This document shows, one piece after another, positions 23,765 to 30,679 of a stretch of 30,679 nt of DNA. The notes beneath the pieces are model-generated. The model made no database searches, had not been told where the DNA came from, and saw only the letters and a list, made by a program, of their open reading frames with translations. Source of the DNA: Hyphomicrobiales bacterium (GTDB lineage Bacteria; Pseudomonadota; Alphaproteobacteria; Rhizobiales; Xanthobacteraceae); NCBI GenBank assembly GCA_016210825.1, contig JACQTM010000372.1, positions 1 to 30,679 on the forward strand, read 5' to 3'. The first letter of the stretch is position 1, and the number at the start of each line of letters is the position of its first letter. A program made the position numbers and the translations under genes.

Positions 23765-25180
23765 CTATTTCTTCTCCCAGGAATCGTCTTCGAGCGTGGG
23801 CGCCTGGCGCTGCTTCTGCAGGATCTTCTCGTGAGCCTCAGGGATTTTCTGCGCCCGGGCTGCGGCCTGCAGCGTTTCCGGGAACCAGGTGGCGATCGGC
23901 GGGAAGGCGATCAGCATGCCGATACAGATCACCTGCAGGATCATGAACTGGAACATGCCGGCGTAAATCGTGGTGAGGCTCCAGTCCTTGACGACCTGCT
24001 TGAGATAATAGGCGGACATTGCGACTGGCGGCGAAAGGAACGCGGTCTGCAGCGTGACGGCGACCAGCGCGCCGAACCAGATCAGGTCGATCTTTAGGGC
24101 AGCAACTACCGGATAGAAGATCGGCAGGAAGACCAGGATGATTGCCGGCCATTCGAACGGCCAGCCGAGCAGGAAGATCAGCACCAGGACCATCACCAGC
24201 ATCAGCATCGGCGGAAACTGGAATGCCAGCAGCGTCTCGGTGATCCAGTTGGCTGAGCCGAGGCGGGCAAACACGGCGCCGAAGATGTTGGACGTCACCG
24301 CGAGCAGCAGCACCATACTCGAGGTTGCCATTGTCGACTGTAGCGCGCGCTGTAGGCCGGCCCAGGTGAACCTGCCATAGGCAATCATCAGGATGAGCGC
24401 GCCCGTCGCGCCGACGCCTGCCGCCTCGGTGGGCGTGGCAAGACCGACGAGAATCGAGCCAAGCGTCGCGGTGATAAGGCCGAGAAGCGGCACGACGCCG
24501 ACCAGGACTTCCCACAGCATCACCGGCAGCGTGTGTACACGCTCCTCAACGGGGACCGGCGGGCCGAGCTTTGGATTGTAGAAGCTACGACCCATCAGAT
24601 AGAGAATATATAAGGCAGCCAGCAGGAAACCCGGACCGAAAGCCGCGGCGTAAAGATCGGCTACGGAGACGCCGAGTACCGGTCCCATCACCACCAGCAT
24701 CACTGATGGTGGAATGAGAATGCCGAGCGTGCCGCCCGCGGTAATCGTGCCGGCGGACAGTTTTCCGTCATAGCCCGCCTTGGTCATAATCGGCGAGGCC
24801 ATGATGCCGAGCACCGTGACGGCGGCACCGACGATGCCCGTCGCCATGGCGAACACGGTGGAGGTCAGGATCACCACGAGATAAAGCGCACCGCGAACGG
24901 GCGCGAGAAGCAAGCGAAACGCCGTGAACAGCCGCTCCATCAATCCAGCCTGCTCGGTGATGAAGCCCATGAAGACGAACAACGGCACCGCGGCGAGCAG
25001 TTCCTCCTTCATTAATCCGATGATCTGGAAATAGGCGAGATCAAAGACCGTATCGCCCATTCCGAAATAACCGAACAGGAACGCCAGGAACAAAAGCGTG
25101 AAAGAGATTTGCACGCCGATGAAGATCGCTCCCAGCAATACCAGGAGCATGATCAGGCCGACCAAGGCTTCGAGCGTCAT
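23765..25180 (-). CDS. dctM: TRAP transporter large permease subunit (DctM family)
   Basis: Large membrane subunit of a tripartite ATP-independent periplasmic transporter, carrying out sodium-coupled uptake of the ligand brought by the binding protein. It has 471 residues from MTLEALVGLIMLLVLLGAIF, with about 12-13 membrane helices. Typical DctM segments are VPLFVFMGFITEQAGLMERL, GTLGILIPPSVMLVVMGPVL, GLATPTEAAGVGATGAL and PPVAMSAYYLKQV. A charged C-terminal tail follows. The start at 25180 overlaps the dctQ stop (25177-25180), so it is translationally coupled. The gene ends 132 nt before lysC with no obvious terminator. Confidence 0.93.
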   Translation of the reverse strand: MTLEALVGLIMLLVLLGAIFIGVQISFTLLFLAFLFGYFGMGDTVFDLAYFQIIGLMKEELLAAVPLFVFMGFITEQAGLMERLFTAFRLLLAPVRGALYLVVILTSTVFAMATGIVGAAVTVLGIMASPIMTKAGYDGKLSAGTITAGGTLGILIPPSVMLVVMGPVLGVSVADLYAAAFGPGFLLAALYILYLMGRSFYNPKLGPPVPVEERVHTLPVMLWEVLVGVVPLLGLITATLGSILVGLATPTEAAGVGATGALILMIAYGRFTWAGLQRALQSTMATSSMVLLLAVTSNIFGAVFARLGSANWITETLLAFQFPPMLMLVMVLVLIFLLGWPFEWPAIILVFLPIFYPVVAALKIDLIWFGALVAVTLQTAFLSPPVAMSAYYLKQVVKDWSLTTIYAGMFQFMILQVICIGMLIAFPPIATWFPETLQAAARAQKIPEAHEKILQKQRQAPTLEDDSWEKK

Positions 25181-25728
25181 ACTTCGATCTTCTCCTTGTG
25201 CTCGAGCTCGATGCCCGTGCGGACCATGTAGAGGCTCTTCAGCAGTTCCGAGAAGCCCTGGATCATCAGCAACAAGCAGGCCAGCGGCACAACGCCCTTG
25301 AACGGCCAAAGAATTGGCCGCCATGCGGTCTGATCAGAAAGTTCGTTGATGCCGTAAGCATAGACCGCCTCATGCCAGCTAAGGATCAGCAGAATAGTCA
25401 GGCTTGGGAAAAAGAAGACGATGTAGGAGATGGAGTCGATAATGCCCTTCTTGCGGGGCGAGAATTGTTCCCAGAAGAAGTCCGTGCGGATATGCGCGCC
25501 CTTGTGGAGTGCGTACGCCGCGCCCAGCATGAATAGCGTGCCATAGAGCATGTAGGTGGCGTCGAACACCCAAATCGTCGGCGCCGCGAAGACATAGCGC
25601 GCGATCACTTCGTAGCTAACGGCCAATACCAGCGGCACCGAGAGCCAGGAAATGAGCATACCGGTGCGGTCGGTGAACTTGTCGACAGTGCGGATGGTCG
25701 CTAGCAGGGTTGGCGAAGGCTCAGCCAT
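25177..25728 (-). CDS. dctQ: TRAP transporter small permease subunit (DctQ family)
   Basis: Small membrane subunit that pairs with DctM. It has 183 residues and four membrane helices, at about 24-46, 52-73, 94-116 and 142-163. The DctQ pattern is visible in VIARYVFAAPTIWVFDATYM, GAAYALHKGAHIRTDFFWEQ and WHEAVYAYGINELSDQTAWR. It is separated from dctP by 122 nt that contain two strong hairpins, and overlaps dctM by four bases. The DctQ/DctM pair is of the type found with the mannitol/chloroaromatic-acid or keto-acid class of TRAP systems, judging by its binding protein. Confidence 0.92.
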   Translation of the reverse strand: MAEPSPTLLATIRTVDKFTDRTGMLISWLSVPLVLAVSYEVIARYVFAAPTIWVFDATYMLYGTLFMLGAAYALHKGAHIRTDFFWEQFSPRKKGIIDSISYIVFFFPSLTILLILSWHEAVYAYGINELSDQTAWRPILWPFKGVVPLACLLLMIQGFSELLKSLYMVRTGIELEHKEKIEV

Positions 25729-25764
25729 ATATTCAGCCTAGAACAAGCGCCGTAATGTAATCCA

Positions 25765-25795
25765 CCCCGCCGTCGCGCGCGTTACGACGGCGGGG
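25765..25795 (-). other. Intercistronic hairpin 2 between dctP and dctQ
   Basis: CCCCGCCGTCG at 25765-25775 and CGACGGCGGGG at 25785-25795 form a perfect 11-bp GC-rich stem with a 9-nt loop, 36 nt upstream of the dctQ ATG. With hairpin 1 it forms a double structure after the dctP stop. Lack of a U-run on the minus strand argues for mRNA stabilisation or partial termination rather than full termination. Confidence 0.6.
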
Positions 25796-25807
25796 TAATG
25801 TCGTGGA

Positions 25808-25836
25808 GAAGGAGCAGCCCTTAAGGCTGCTCCTTC
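25808..25836 (-). other. Intercistronic hairpin 1 directly after dctP
   Basis: GAAGGAGCAGCC at 25808-25819 and GGCTGCTCCTTC at 25825-25836 form a perfect 12-bp stem with a 5-nt loop, starting about 15 nt after the dctP stop. Such structures often protect the binding-protein part of a transport-operon mRNA from 3' decay, giving excess binding protein over permease. No U-run follows on the minus strand. Confidence 0.65.
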
Positions 25837-25850
25837 AATACCATTGCCGG

Positions 25851-26954
25851 TTACTTTTTCGGCGGGAAGTAGTAGTTTGCAAGGAACGAATAGGGCGGGA
25901 AGTAGGCCCGCTTCATCGGAACCACCACGGCCGCATAGGCTTTCTGCGATTCGGCAACCTTCTTGAAGAACGGGTTCTTGGCCGACTCGTCAGCGACCAG
26001 CTTGTCCCAGCCCTTGAGGAACTCGCGCAGGATTTCCGGCGGTGTTTGCAGCACCTGCACGCCGTGCTTCTCCTGAAGCTCCACGAGCGCATCGGCATTC
26101 TGCTTCTGCCAACGGGTCCACCAGATCAGGAAAGCTTCGTTGGCCGCCGACTTGATTATCTCTTGCTCATGCGGCTTCAGCGATTTCCAGACGTCGCCGT
26201 TGATCAGGACTTCAGCAATGGTCACGGATTCATGCACGCCGGGCGAGTAGTGGTATTTCCAGACGTTGTGGAAGCCGAGCTTCATGTCCTCGATGCCGCC
26301 GACCCACTCGGCACAATCGATCACGCCGCGCTGCGCGGCCGGGATGATTTCGCCACCGGGTAGATTGACGACGGTGAAGCCGAGCGCCTGCCAAATTTCG
26401 CCGGCGATGCCGGTCTGTCGGCATTTCATGCCTTTCATGTCGGCGAGGGTTTGGATCGGCTTTGAGAACCAGCCGAACGCCTGCGGCCCGGCAGGCATGA
26501 TGGGAAACACGACGACGTTGAGCTTGAGGTGGTCGCGGTAGAACTCCTGATAGAGTTCCAAGCCGCCGCCGTTGTGCAGCCAGCCCATGGCATCAATCAT
26601 GTCCATGCCGAAAGTGCCGGGACCGCCGGTGAACAGAATCGAGGCCTTGTTCTTGCCGGTCCAGTAGCCAGCCCAGGTATGGGCGCCGTCCAGAACCTTC
26701 TTGCTTGTGGCGTCGAGCACCTCGAAAGCCGGTACGACCTGACCCGCTGGCATGGCTTCGACCTTCAGGGAGCCGCCCGAGAGCTTCTCCACGCGCTCGG
26801 CAAAGTAACGGAAATTGTCCTGCAGCGTCAGGCTTGCCGGCCACGACGACTGCATTTTGAGAACGCGCGTTTGCGCGGAAGCGGTCCCCGGCAGGGCGAG
26901 CACTAGCCCGAGCGCGGCGGCCGCAAACGATATGGTGGTGATTGCCTTTCTCAT
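25851..26954 (-). CDS. dctP: TRAP transporter substrate-binding protein (DctP family)
   Basis: Periplasmic solute-binding protein that captures the ligand for DctQM. It has 367 residues. A signal peptide covers about 1-27, with cleavage after ASA in PGTASAQTR. Family features are VLKMQSSWPASLTLQDNFRY, GGSLKVEAMPAGQVVPAFEV, KGMKCRQTGIAGEIWQALG (where the Arg should bind a ligand carboxylate), and GEIIPAAQRGVIDCAEWVGG. The last two resemble the mannitol/chloroaromatic and alpha-keto-acid (TakP-like) subgroup, so a carboxylate such as a keto acid is the best guess. The start at 26954 has GGAGG at 26961-26965 and gives a proper signal peptide; the frame extends uselessly to 27134. It is first in the dctPQM operon. 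Confidence 0.93.
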   Translation of the reverse strand: MRKAITTISFAAAALGLVLALPGTASAQTRVLKMQSSWPASLTLQDNFRYFAERVEKLSGGSLKVEAMPAGQVVPAFEVLDATSKKVLDGAHTWAGYWTGKNKASILFTGGPGTFGMDMIDAMGWLHNGGGLELYQEFYRDHLKLNVVVFPIMPAGPQAFGWFSKPIQTLADMKGMKCRQTGIAGEIWQALGFTVVNLPGGEIIPAAQRGVIDCAEWVGGIEDMKLGFHNVWKYHYSPGVHESVTIAEVLINGDVWKSLKPHEQEIIKSAANEAFLIWWTRWQKQNADALVELQEKHGVQVLQTPPEILREFLKGWDKLVADESAKNPFFKKVAESQKAYAAVVVPMKRAYFPPYSFLANYYFPPKK

Positions 26955-26970
26955 CTCATCCTCCGGATAC

Positions 26971-26995
26971 GATTGTTCTTGTTGTTTGTTTGTTG
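26971..26995 (-). promoter_or_regulatory. CA/ACA-rich mRNA leader of dctP
   Basis: On the minus strand, 17-41 nt before the dctP ATG, the leader is almost wholly A and C: caacaaacaaac, then aacaagaacaatc. Unstructured C/A-rich leaders enhance translation and serve as pairing sites for small RNAs in enterobacteria (for example GcvB targets in transporter genes). Whether that applies here is unknown. Confidence 0.35.
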
Positions 26996-27119
26996 ATGCC
27001 AAATCCAAGCCTAGCAGTTTTTCTGATAAGCCCAAGAAAGAAACTTGATGACACGCGAATTCGAGTGCCGCAACCCAACCACGAAAAGTTTGTGAGTGCC
27101 GATGCGCCGTGGAATGCTT

Positions 27120-27125
27120 TATAAT
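27120..27125 (+). promoter_or_regulatory. Candidate -10 element for ubiG
   Basis: A perfect TATAAT at 27120-27125 lies 76 nt before the ubiG ATG, in the divergent gap between dctP and ubiG. No good -35 lies 16-18 nt upstream, so it could be activator-dependent or simply chance in an AT-richer gap. Confidence 0.3.
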
Positions 27126-27200
27126 CATTGTCACGCCACGAATTGATGATGCTGTGCTTCGAATTAACCGTAACCCATTGGAAATACGTCCGGATTACTA

Positions 27201-27956
27201 ATGCCGATCAGAAGTAAAATCTCAGACCGGACGGTCGACTACGCCGAAGTAGATCAATTCGCGCGGCTTGGCGCGCAATGGTGGAATCCTTCTGGCCCCA
27301 TGGCGCCGCTGCACAAGTTAAACCCGGTGCGCGTCGGCTATATTCGCGACCAAGCGGCTGCCCGCTATAAGCGCGACGTGAAGAAACTCGACAGTCTTGC
27401 GGGTTTGCGCATTCTCGACATCGGTTGCGGTGGCGGCATCCTCTGTGAGCCGCTGGCGCGGCTCGGTGCATCGATGGTCGGAGCCGATCCGTCGGAAGCC
27501 AACATCGAAGTGGCCAAGAGCCATGCCGTCCTGTCGGAGCTGACGATCGACTATCGCGCGACCACAGCCGAGACGCTGGCCGAAGCGGGCGAGCGCTTCG
27601 ACATCGTGCTAGCGATGGAAGTGGTCGAACACGTCGCCGATGTCGGGCTGTTCGTCAGGCGTTGCGGGGAGATGGTCAAGCCCGGCGGGCAGATGATCGC
27701 GGCTACCATCAATCGCACGCTGAAAAGCTTTGCTCTCGCCATCGTCGGCGCTGAATACGTCCTGCGCTGGCTGCCGCGCGGTACCCACCAATGGAACAAA
27801 TTCGTCACGCCGGACGAGCTAGAAGCGGCGATGACCGACGCCGGCCTGTGTATCGTGGACGAACGTGGTGTGATCTACAATTTTTTCGCCGACCGCTGGC
27901 AGCTCTCCGACGACATGGACGTCAACTATATGCTGACGGCTGAACGCGCGGGTTGA
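27201..27956 (+). CDS. ubiG: Ubiquinone biosynthesis O-methyltransferase
   Basis: SAM-dependent enzyme that performs both O-methylations in ubiquinone synthesis (2-polyprenyl-6-hydroxyphenol and demethylubiquinol). It has 251 residues. The UbiG N-terminal signature VDQFARLGAQWWNPSGPMAP, then LHKLNPVRVGYI, is diagnostic. SAM motif I is LRILDIGCGGGILCEPLARL, followed by VGADPSEANIEVAKSHA, FDIVLAMEVVEHVADV and the UbiG-specific GTHQWNKFVTPDEL. The C-terminal amphipathic region may touch the membrane. In many Hyphomicrobiales ubiG sits next to lysC; here the TRAP operon lies between them. A palindromic element follows the stop. Confidence 0.95.
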   Translation: MPIRSKISDRTVDYAEVDQFARLGAQWWNPSGPMAPLHKLNPVRVGYIRDQAAARYKRDVKKLDSLAGLRILDIGCGGGILCEPLARLGASMVGADPSEANIEVAKSHAVLSELTIDYRATTAETLAEAGERFDIVLAMEVVEHVADVGLFVRRCGEMVKPGGQMIAATINRTLKSFALAIVGAEYVLRWLPRGTHQWNKFVTPDELEAAMTDAGLCIVDERGVIYNFFADRWQLSDDMDVNYMLTAERAG

Positions 27957-27983
27957 GCCTGTTTTCCGATGCATATCTCCCCT

Positions 27984-28095
27984 GTCATCGTCCGGCTTGA
28001 CCGGGCGATCCGGTATCCACCAACGTGCGGCGCGCCAGGCAGGCGCCTCAATAACGCCGGCCGATTCTAGATGCCCCGCCCACGCGCGGCATGAC
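27984..28095. repeat. Second composite palindromic element (REP/RPE-like), between ubiG and the DMT transporter
   Basis: It starts gtcat and ends atgac, like the element at 10537-10700. The left hairpin is cgtccgg-cttga-ccgggcg, a 7-bp stem with one G-T pair, followed by atccggtatcc; the right part contains gatgccccgcccacgcgcgg before atgac. The gcttgaccgg core is typical of abundant intergenic palindromes in Bradyrhizobium-like chromosomes. It ends 25 nt before the TTG start of the next gene. Confidence 0.6.
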
Positions 28096-28119
28096 ATTTA
28101 CTGGCCACGGGGGGACCAC

Positions 28120-29019
28120 TTGGCTGACACAGGCTGGCTCTGGGCGGTGTTCACGCTGATCGCCGCCGCGTCACAGACCGCGCGCAATGCGATGCAGCGC
28201 GAATTGACCGCGACGCTCGGCACTGTCGGCGCCACGCACGTGCGCTTCCTTTTCGGGTTTCCCTTCGCCCTCATTTTTTTGTTCTGCGTTGCAGTCGCAT
28301 CGGGCACGCCGGTGCCGCTTCCGGTGCCGATCTTCTGGCCATGGATCATCGCGGGCGCCACGGCACAGGTGGCGGCGACGGCCCTGATGCTGGCGGCCAT
28401 GGGCGAACGCTCATTCGTCGTCGCCATCGCCTATATCAAGACCGAGCCGGTACAGGTCGCGCTGTTCGGCCTCCTCTTCCTTGGTGATCGGCTGACGCTA
28501 CCGATGATGGCGGCGATCCTGATCGCCACCTCGGGCGTCGTTGTTATGTCGTATAAGCCGAACGGTGCTGCGAGCACGTCTTGGCGGCCGACGCTGCTAG
28601 GACTTGGTGGGGGCGCGATGTTTGCATTTGCGGCCATCGGCTACCGCGGCGCGATATTAACCCTCCAATTGCCGAACTTTGTCATGGCGGCGACGTTTGC
28701 GCTCGTCGTCGGGCTCGTTCTGCAGGCCGTGCTGTTGTCACTCTTTCTCGCGGTCCGCGATCCAGGGGTACTATACGCCATCATGCGCGCTTGGCGGCCT
28801 TCAATGCTCGCGGGGTTCATGGGCGCGCTCGCTTCGCAATTCTGGTTTCTCGCCTTCGCCATTGCGACCGCAGCCAGCGTGCGAACGCTCGCGCTCGTCG
28901 AGGTATTATTTGCGCAGGCGATCACGCGCTTCTGGTTTGGACAACCGACAAGCCCGCGCGAGGGTTTAGGAATTGTGCTCGTGATTGCGGGGGTCGCGCT
29001 GTTGCTCTGGGCGCACTGA
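28120..29019 (+). CDS. EamA/DMT-family transporter
   Basis: A 299-residue membrane protein with about ten helices in two EamA repeats. Examples are ADTGWLWAVFTLIAAASQTA, THVRFLFGFPFALIFLFCVA, the end of repeat one at MMAAILIATSGVVVMSYKPN, and the second repeat ending LGIVLVIAGVALLLWAH. The start is probably TTG at 28120, backed by GGGGGGA at 28109-28115; the upstream frame (to 27997) runs through the palindromic element and is not coding-like. GTG 28148 is an alternative. Substrate unknown. It converges with DUF1178 only four nt away. Confidence 0.83.
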   Translation: MADTGWLWAVFTLIAAASQTARNAMQRELTATLGTVGATHVRFLFGFPFALIFLFCVAVASGTPVPLPVPIFWPWIIAGATAQVAATALMLAAMGERSFVVAIAYIKTEPVQVALFGLLFLGDRLTLPMMAAILIATSGVVVMSYKPNGAASTSWRPTLLGLGGGAMFAFAAIGYRGAILTLQLPNFVMAATFALVVGLVLQAVLLSLFLAVRDPGVLYAIMRAWRPSMLAGFMGALASQFWFLAFAIATAASVRTLALVEVLFAQAITRFWFGQPTSPREGLGIVLVIAGVALLLWAH

Positions 29020-29023
29020 GCCG

Positions 29024-29494
29024 TCAGTTCTTATCGTCCGGCAGCACCGGCAGCGGATGGAATTCGATGCCTTCCTCATACATTTTCTTTGCATCGTCGG
29101 GTGACGCTTCGCCATAGATCGAGCGGTGCTCGATCTCTCCGTAATGCATCTTACGCGCTTCTTCGGGGAAGGTCTTGCCGACATAGTCGGCGTTCTTGGT
29201 AACGTGATCGCGCAGATCTTTCAGCTTTTTCCGAAACTCTCGCTCCTGCGGCGACATCATAGCGACCTGGTTGGTCTCGGCCGGTGCCGGTGTTTCGGCT
29301 GCGGGCAATGGCTTCGATTTAGATTTGCCCGCGTTGCCTATCGCCGGCCGCATGATTGCCTTTTCCACCTTGATCGATCCGCATTCCGGGCAAGTCACGA
29401 GACCGCGCGCCGCCTGATTGTCGTGGTCCGCGGAATTCGCAAACCAGACTTCGAACTGGTGCTTGTGGTCGCAGACGAGCGCGTAGCGGATCAT
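29024..29494 (-). CDS. DUF1178 family protein, probable zinc-ribbon
   Basis: A 156-residue protein of the DUF1178 family. The N-terminus MIRYALVCDHKHQFEVWFAN and LVTCPECGSIKVEKAIMRPA carry Cys8, Cys35 and Cys38, which with a nearby His could bind zinc. A variable linker rich in Lys, Ala and Pro follows. The conserved C-terminus has LRDHVTKNADYVGKTFPEEA, RKMHYGEIEHRSIYGEASPD and DAKKMYEEGIEFHPLP. The function is not known; it usually accompanies a nitrilase-family gene. Its ATG overlaps the nitrilase stop (TAATG), so it is translationally coupled. It has no membrane segment. Confidence 0.92.
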   Translation of the reverse strand: MIRYALVCDHKHQFEVWFANSADHDNQAARGLVTCPECGSIKVEKAIMRPAIGNAGKSKSKPLPAAETPAPAETNQVAMMSPQEREFRKKLKDLRDHVTKNADYVGKTFPEEARKMHYGEIEHRSIYGEASPDDAKKMYEEGIEFHPLPVLPDDKN

Positions 29495-30381
29495 TACTTG
29501 TCCCCAACAACATGCAAGTGAGTCGGCTCCGCCATCGGTTCGATAATCTCGAAACGCCGGCCGTGCTGTAGCGAGGGAATTTTCGCACGCGCAGCGGCAA
29601 CCTGCGCCGGATCAATCTCGGTGAAAATGACACCAGGTTCCACGCCTCCTTCGGCGACGATCGTTCCCCATGGATCGACAACGAGCGAATGGCCGAACGT
29701 TTCCCGACCGTTCTCATGCTGACCGCCTTGCGCGGCGGCGAGCACGAAGCACCCGTTCTCGATCGCGCGGGCGCGCACGAGGATGTGCCAATGTGCTTCG
29801 CCGGTCTGACGGGTGAAGGCGGACGGGATCGTCAGCACGGAGGCGCCCGCTTCAGCGAGCGCGCGATAGAGCGATGGGAAGCGCAGGTCGTAGCAAATGG
29901 TCAGGCCAAAACGCCCCCAGGGCAGGTCGGTGAGCACGGCAAGCTCGCCGGCGCGGAAATTGCGCGACTCGCGATAGCTCTCGCCGTCCGGAAGATCGAC
30001 GTCGAACATATGGATCTTGTCGTAGCGCGCGACGATATCTCCCTTGGGATCGATCAAGAAAGAACGGTTCGCGGCCTTGTCTGGCGAGACTTTGATCGCC
30101 AGCGAACCGACATGAACATAGATCGAGAGTTTGCGCGCGAGTTCGCGGAAAGTCGCGAGTGATACGTCGGTCTCTTCGGACACTATTGTCGCGAACAACT
30201 TGTCGCGCGACAGTTCCATGATGTTAGTCATTTCTGGCGTGAGCACGTAGTCGGCGCCGTGCCTGTGCGCTTCGCCGATCAACTTTGTTGCGACGTTCAG
30301 ATTAGCCTCGGGAGAGCGGCCCGATCGCATCTGGATCAAACCCACGCGGAAAGAGGCACTCTTTTCCCTTACGGTGTTCAT
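29494..30381 (-). CDS. Carbon-nitrogen hydrolase of the nitrilase superfamily (Nit1/omega-amidase type)
   Basis: A 295-residue cytosolic hydrolase of amides. The catalytic triad is visible: Glu50 in LTPEMTNIM, Lys122 in YDKIHMFDVDLPDG, and Cys163 in GLTICYDLRFPSLYR. The subgroup signature KIHMFDVDLPDGESYRES resembles Nit1/Nit2 enzymes, which repair deaminated glutathione or hydrolyse alpha-ketoglutaramate; position after grxC supports a glutathione link. It overlaps grxC by four bases (30378-30381) and DUF1178 by one base, so all three are likely one operon. Symbol left blank because the exact substrate is not provable here. Confidence 0.92.
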   Translation of the reverse strand: MNTVREKSASFRVGLIQMRSGRSPEANLNVATKLIGEAHRHGADYVLTPEMTNIMELSRDKLFATIVSEETDVSLATFRELARKLSIYVHVGSLAIKVSPDKAANRSFLIDPKGDIVARYDKIHMFDVDLPDGESYRESRNFRAGELAVLTDLPWGRFGLTICYDLRFPSLYRALAEAGASVLTIPSAFTRQTGEAHWHILVRARAIENGCFVLAAAQGGQHENGRETFGHSLVVDPWGTIVAEGGVEPGVIFTEIDPAQVAAARAKIPSLQHGRRFEIIEPMAEPTHLHVVGDK

Positions 30382-30653
30382 GGTAATACCCCACCATTTT
30401 TATTGAGCAGGGGATCGAGCTTGCCTTCTTGATCGAGCGCATAGAGATCGTCGCAACCGCCAATATGGGTTGCGCCAACGAAAATCTGTGGCACGGTTGT
30501 GCGCCCATGGGCCCGTTCGGACATGGTTATACGCAACGTATCGTCTCCGCCTACATCGATCTCACTGTACGTCACGCCCTTTCTCTCAAGTAGGTCTTTT
30601 GCCCAACGGCAATAGGGACAATAGGGCGTAGTATAAATTTCGACTGAATTCAT
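30378..30653 (-). CDS. grxC: Glutaredoxin 3
   Basis: Glutathione-dependent thiol-disulfide oxidoreductase of 91 residues. The active site CPYC is at 12-15 in IYTTPYCPYCRWAKDLL, the cis-proline loop is TVPQIFVGATHIGG, and the glutathione-binding GGCDDLYAL follows. Length and sequence match dithiol GrxC. The start at 30653 gives MNSVEIYTTPYC. It leads the grxC-nitrilase-DUF1178 operon by a four-base ATGA overlap. Only 26 nt of upstream sequence remain in the window, too little to place a promoter. Confidence 0.95.
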   Translation of the reverse strand: MNSVEIYTTPYCPYCRWAKDLLERKGVTYSEIDVGGDDTLRITMSERAHGRTTVPQIFVGATHIGGCDDLYALDQEGKLDPLLNKNGGVLP

Positions 30654-30679
30654 AAAAACATCCTGAAAGGCAGTGCGCA

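Overview
The window is a stretch of ordinary chromosome from an alphaproteobacterium. The best fit is Hyphomicrobiales of the Nitrobacteraceae/Xanthobacteraceae type. Reasons: high GC with GC-rich third positions, a PHB locus with PhaR divergent from phaA-phaB, the lysC / ptsP / prfA / prmC / DUF4167 neighbourhood, the grxC / nitrilase / DUF1178 set, and intergenic palindromic elements with gtcat...atgac ends of the kind common in that group. Placement rests on gene content and family recognition only. I support 29 protein-coding genes confidently, plus one probable small gene. I see no rRNA, tRNA, CRISPR array, insertion sequence or prophage.

Layout. 1-2.9 kb, minus strand: a 3'-truncated HlyD/MacA-type efflux adaptor, a DUF1345 membrane protein and ispA (farnesyl diphosphate synthase). 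2.9-6.1 kb, plus: mtgA (peptidoglycan glycosyltransferase), rpmF (L32), a small membrane protein and a gamma-glutamyltransferase-family enzyme. 6.1-8.4 kb: a probable small minus-strand gene, then a PAS-GGDEF-EAL protein whose GGDEF site is destroyed. 8.5-11.5 kb: the PHB locus (phaR minus; phaA and phaB plus). 11.5-14.5 kb, plus: a DMT exporter, a small PepSY-like secreted protein and a chemoreceptor. 14.5-16.6 kb: gloB coupled to a DUF985 cupin (minus), divergent from a methyltransferase (plus). 16.6-23.6 kb, minus: DUF4167, prmC, prfA, ptsP and lysC. 23.8-27.0 kb, minus: a complete TRAP transporter operon (dctP-dctQ-dctM). 27.2-29.0 kb, plus: ubiG and a second DMT transporter. 29.0-30.65 kb, minus: a tightly overlapping grxC / nitrilase / DUF1178 operon.

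How the genes work together. phaA and phaB make (R)-3-hydroxybutyryl-CoA from acetyl-CoA, and PhaR is the carbon-storage regulator. PrfA terminates translation and PrmC methylates its GGQ glutamine; ptsP directly upstream adds the first enzyme of the nitrogen-related PTS. lysC opens the aspartate amino-acid pathway. ispA and ubiG both serve isoprenoid/ubiquinone synthesis but are far apart here. The TRAP operon lies between lysC and ubiG and is the clearest accessory module; its specificity looks like an organic or keto acid but cannot be fixed from sequence alone.

Most of the window is housekeeping, and I did not find convincing evidence of a new multigene system. The best leads are regulatory or small: an FNR/FixK-type box before the efflux adaptor, twin hairpins between dctP and dctQ, composite palindromic repeats (one inside phaA-phaB), a small unannotated-looking gene at 6110-6283, a pore-loop-like motif in DUF1345, and an unexplained 483-nt gap between prmC and DUF4167.
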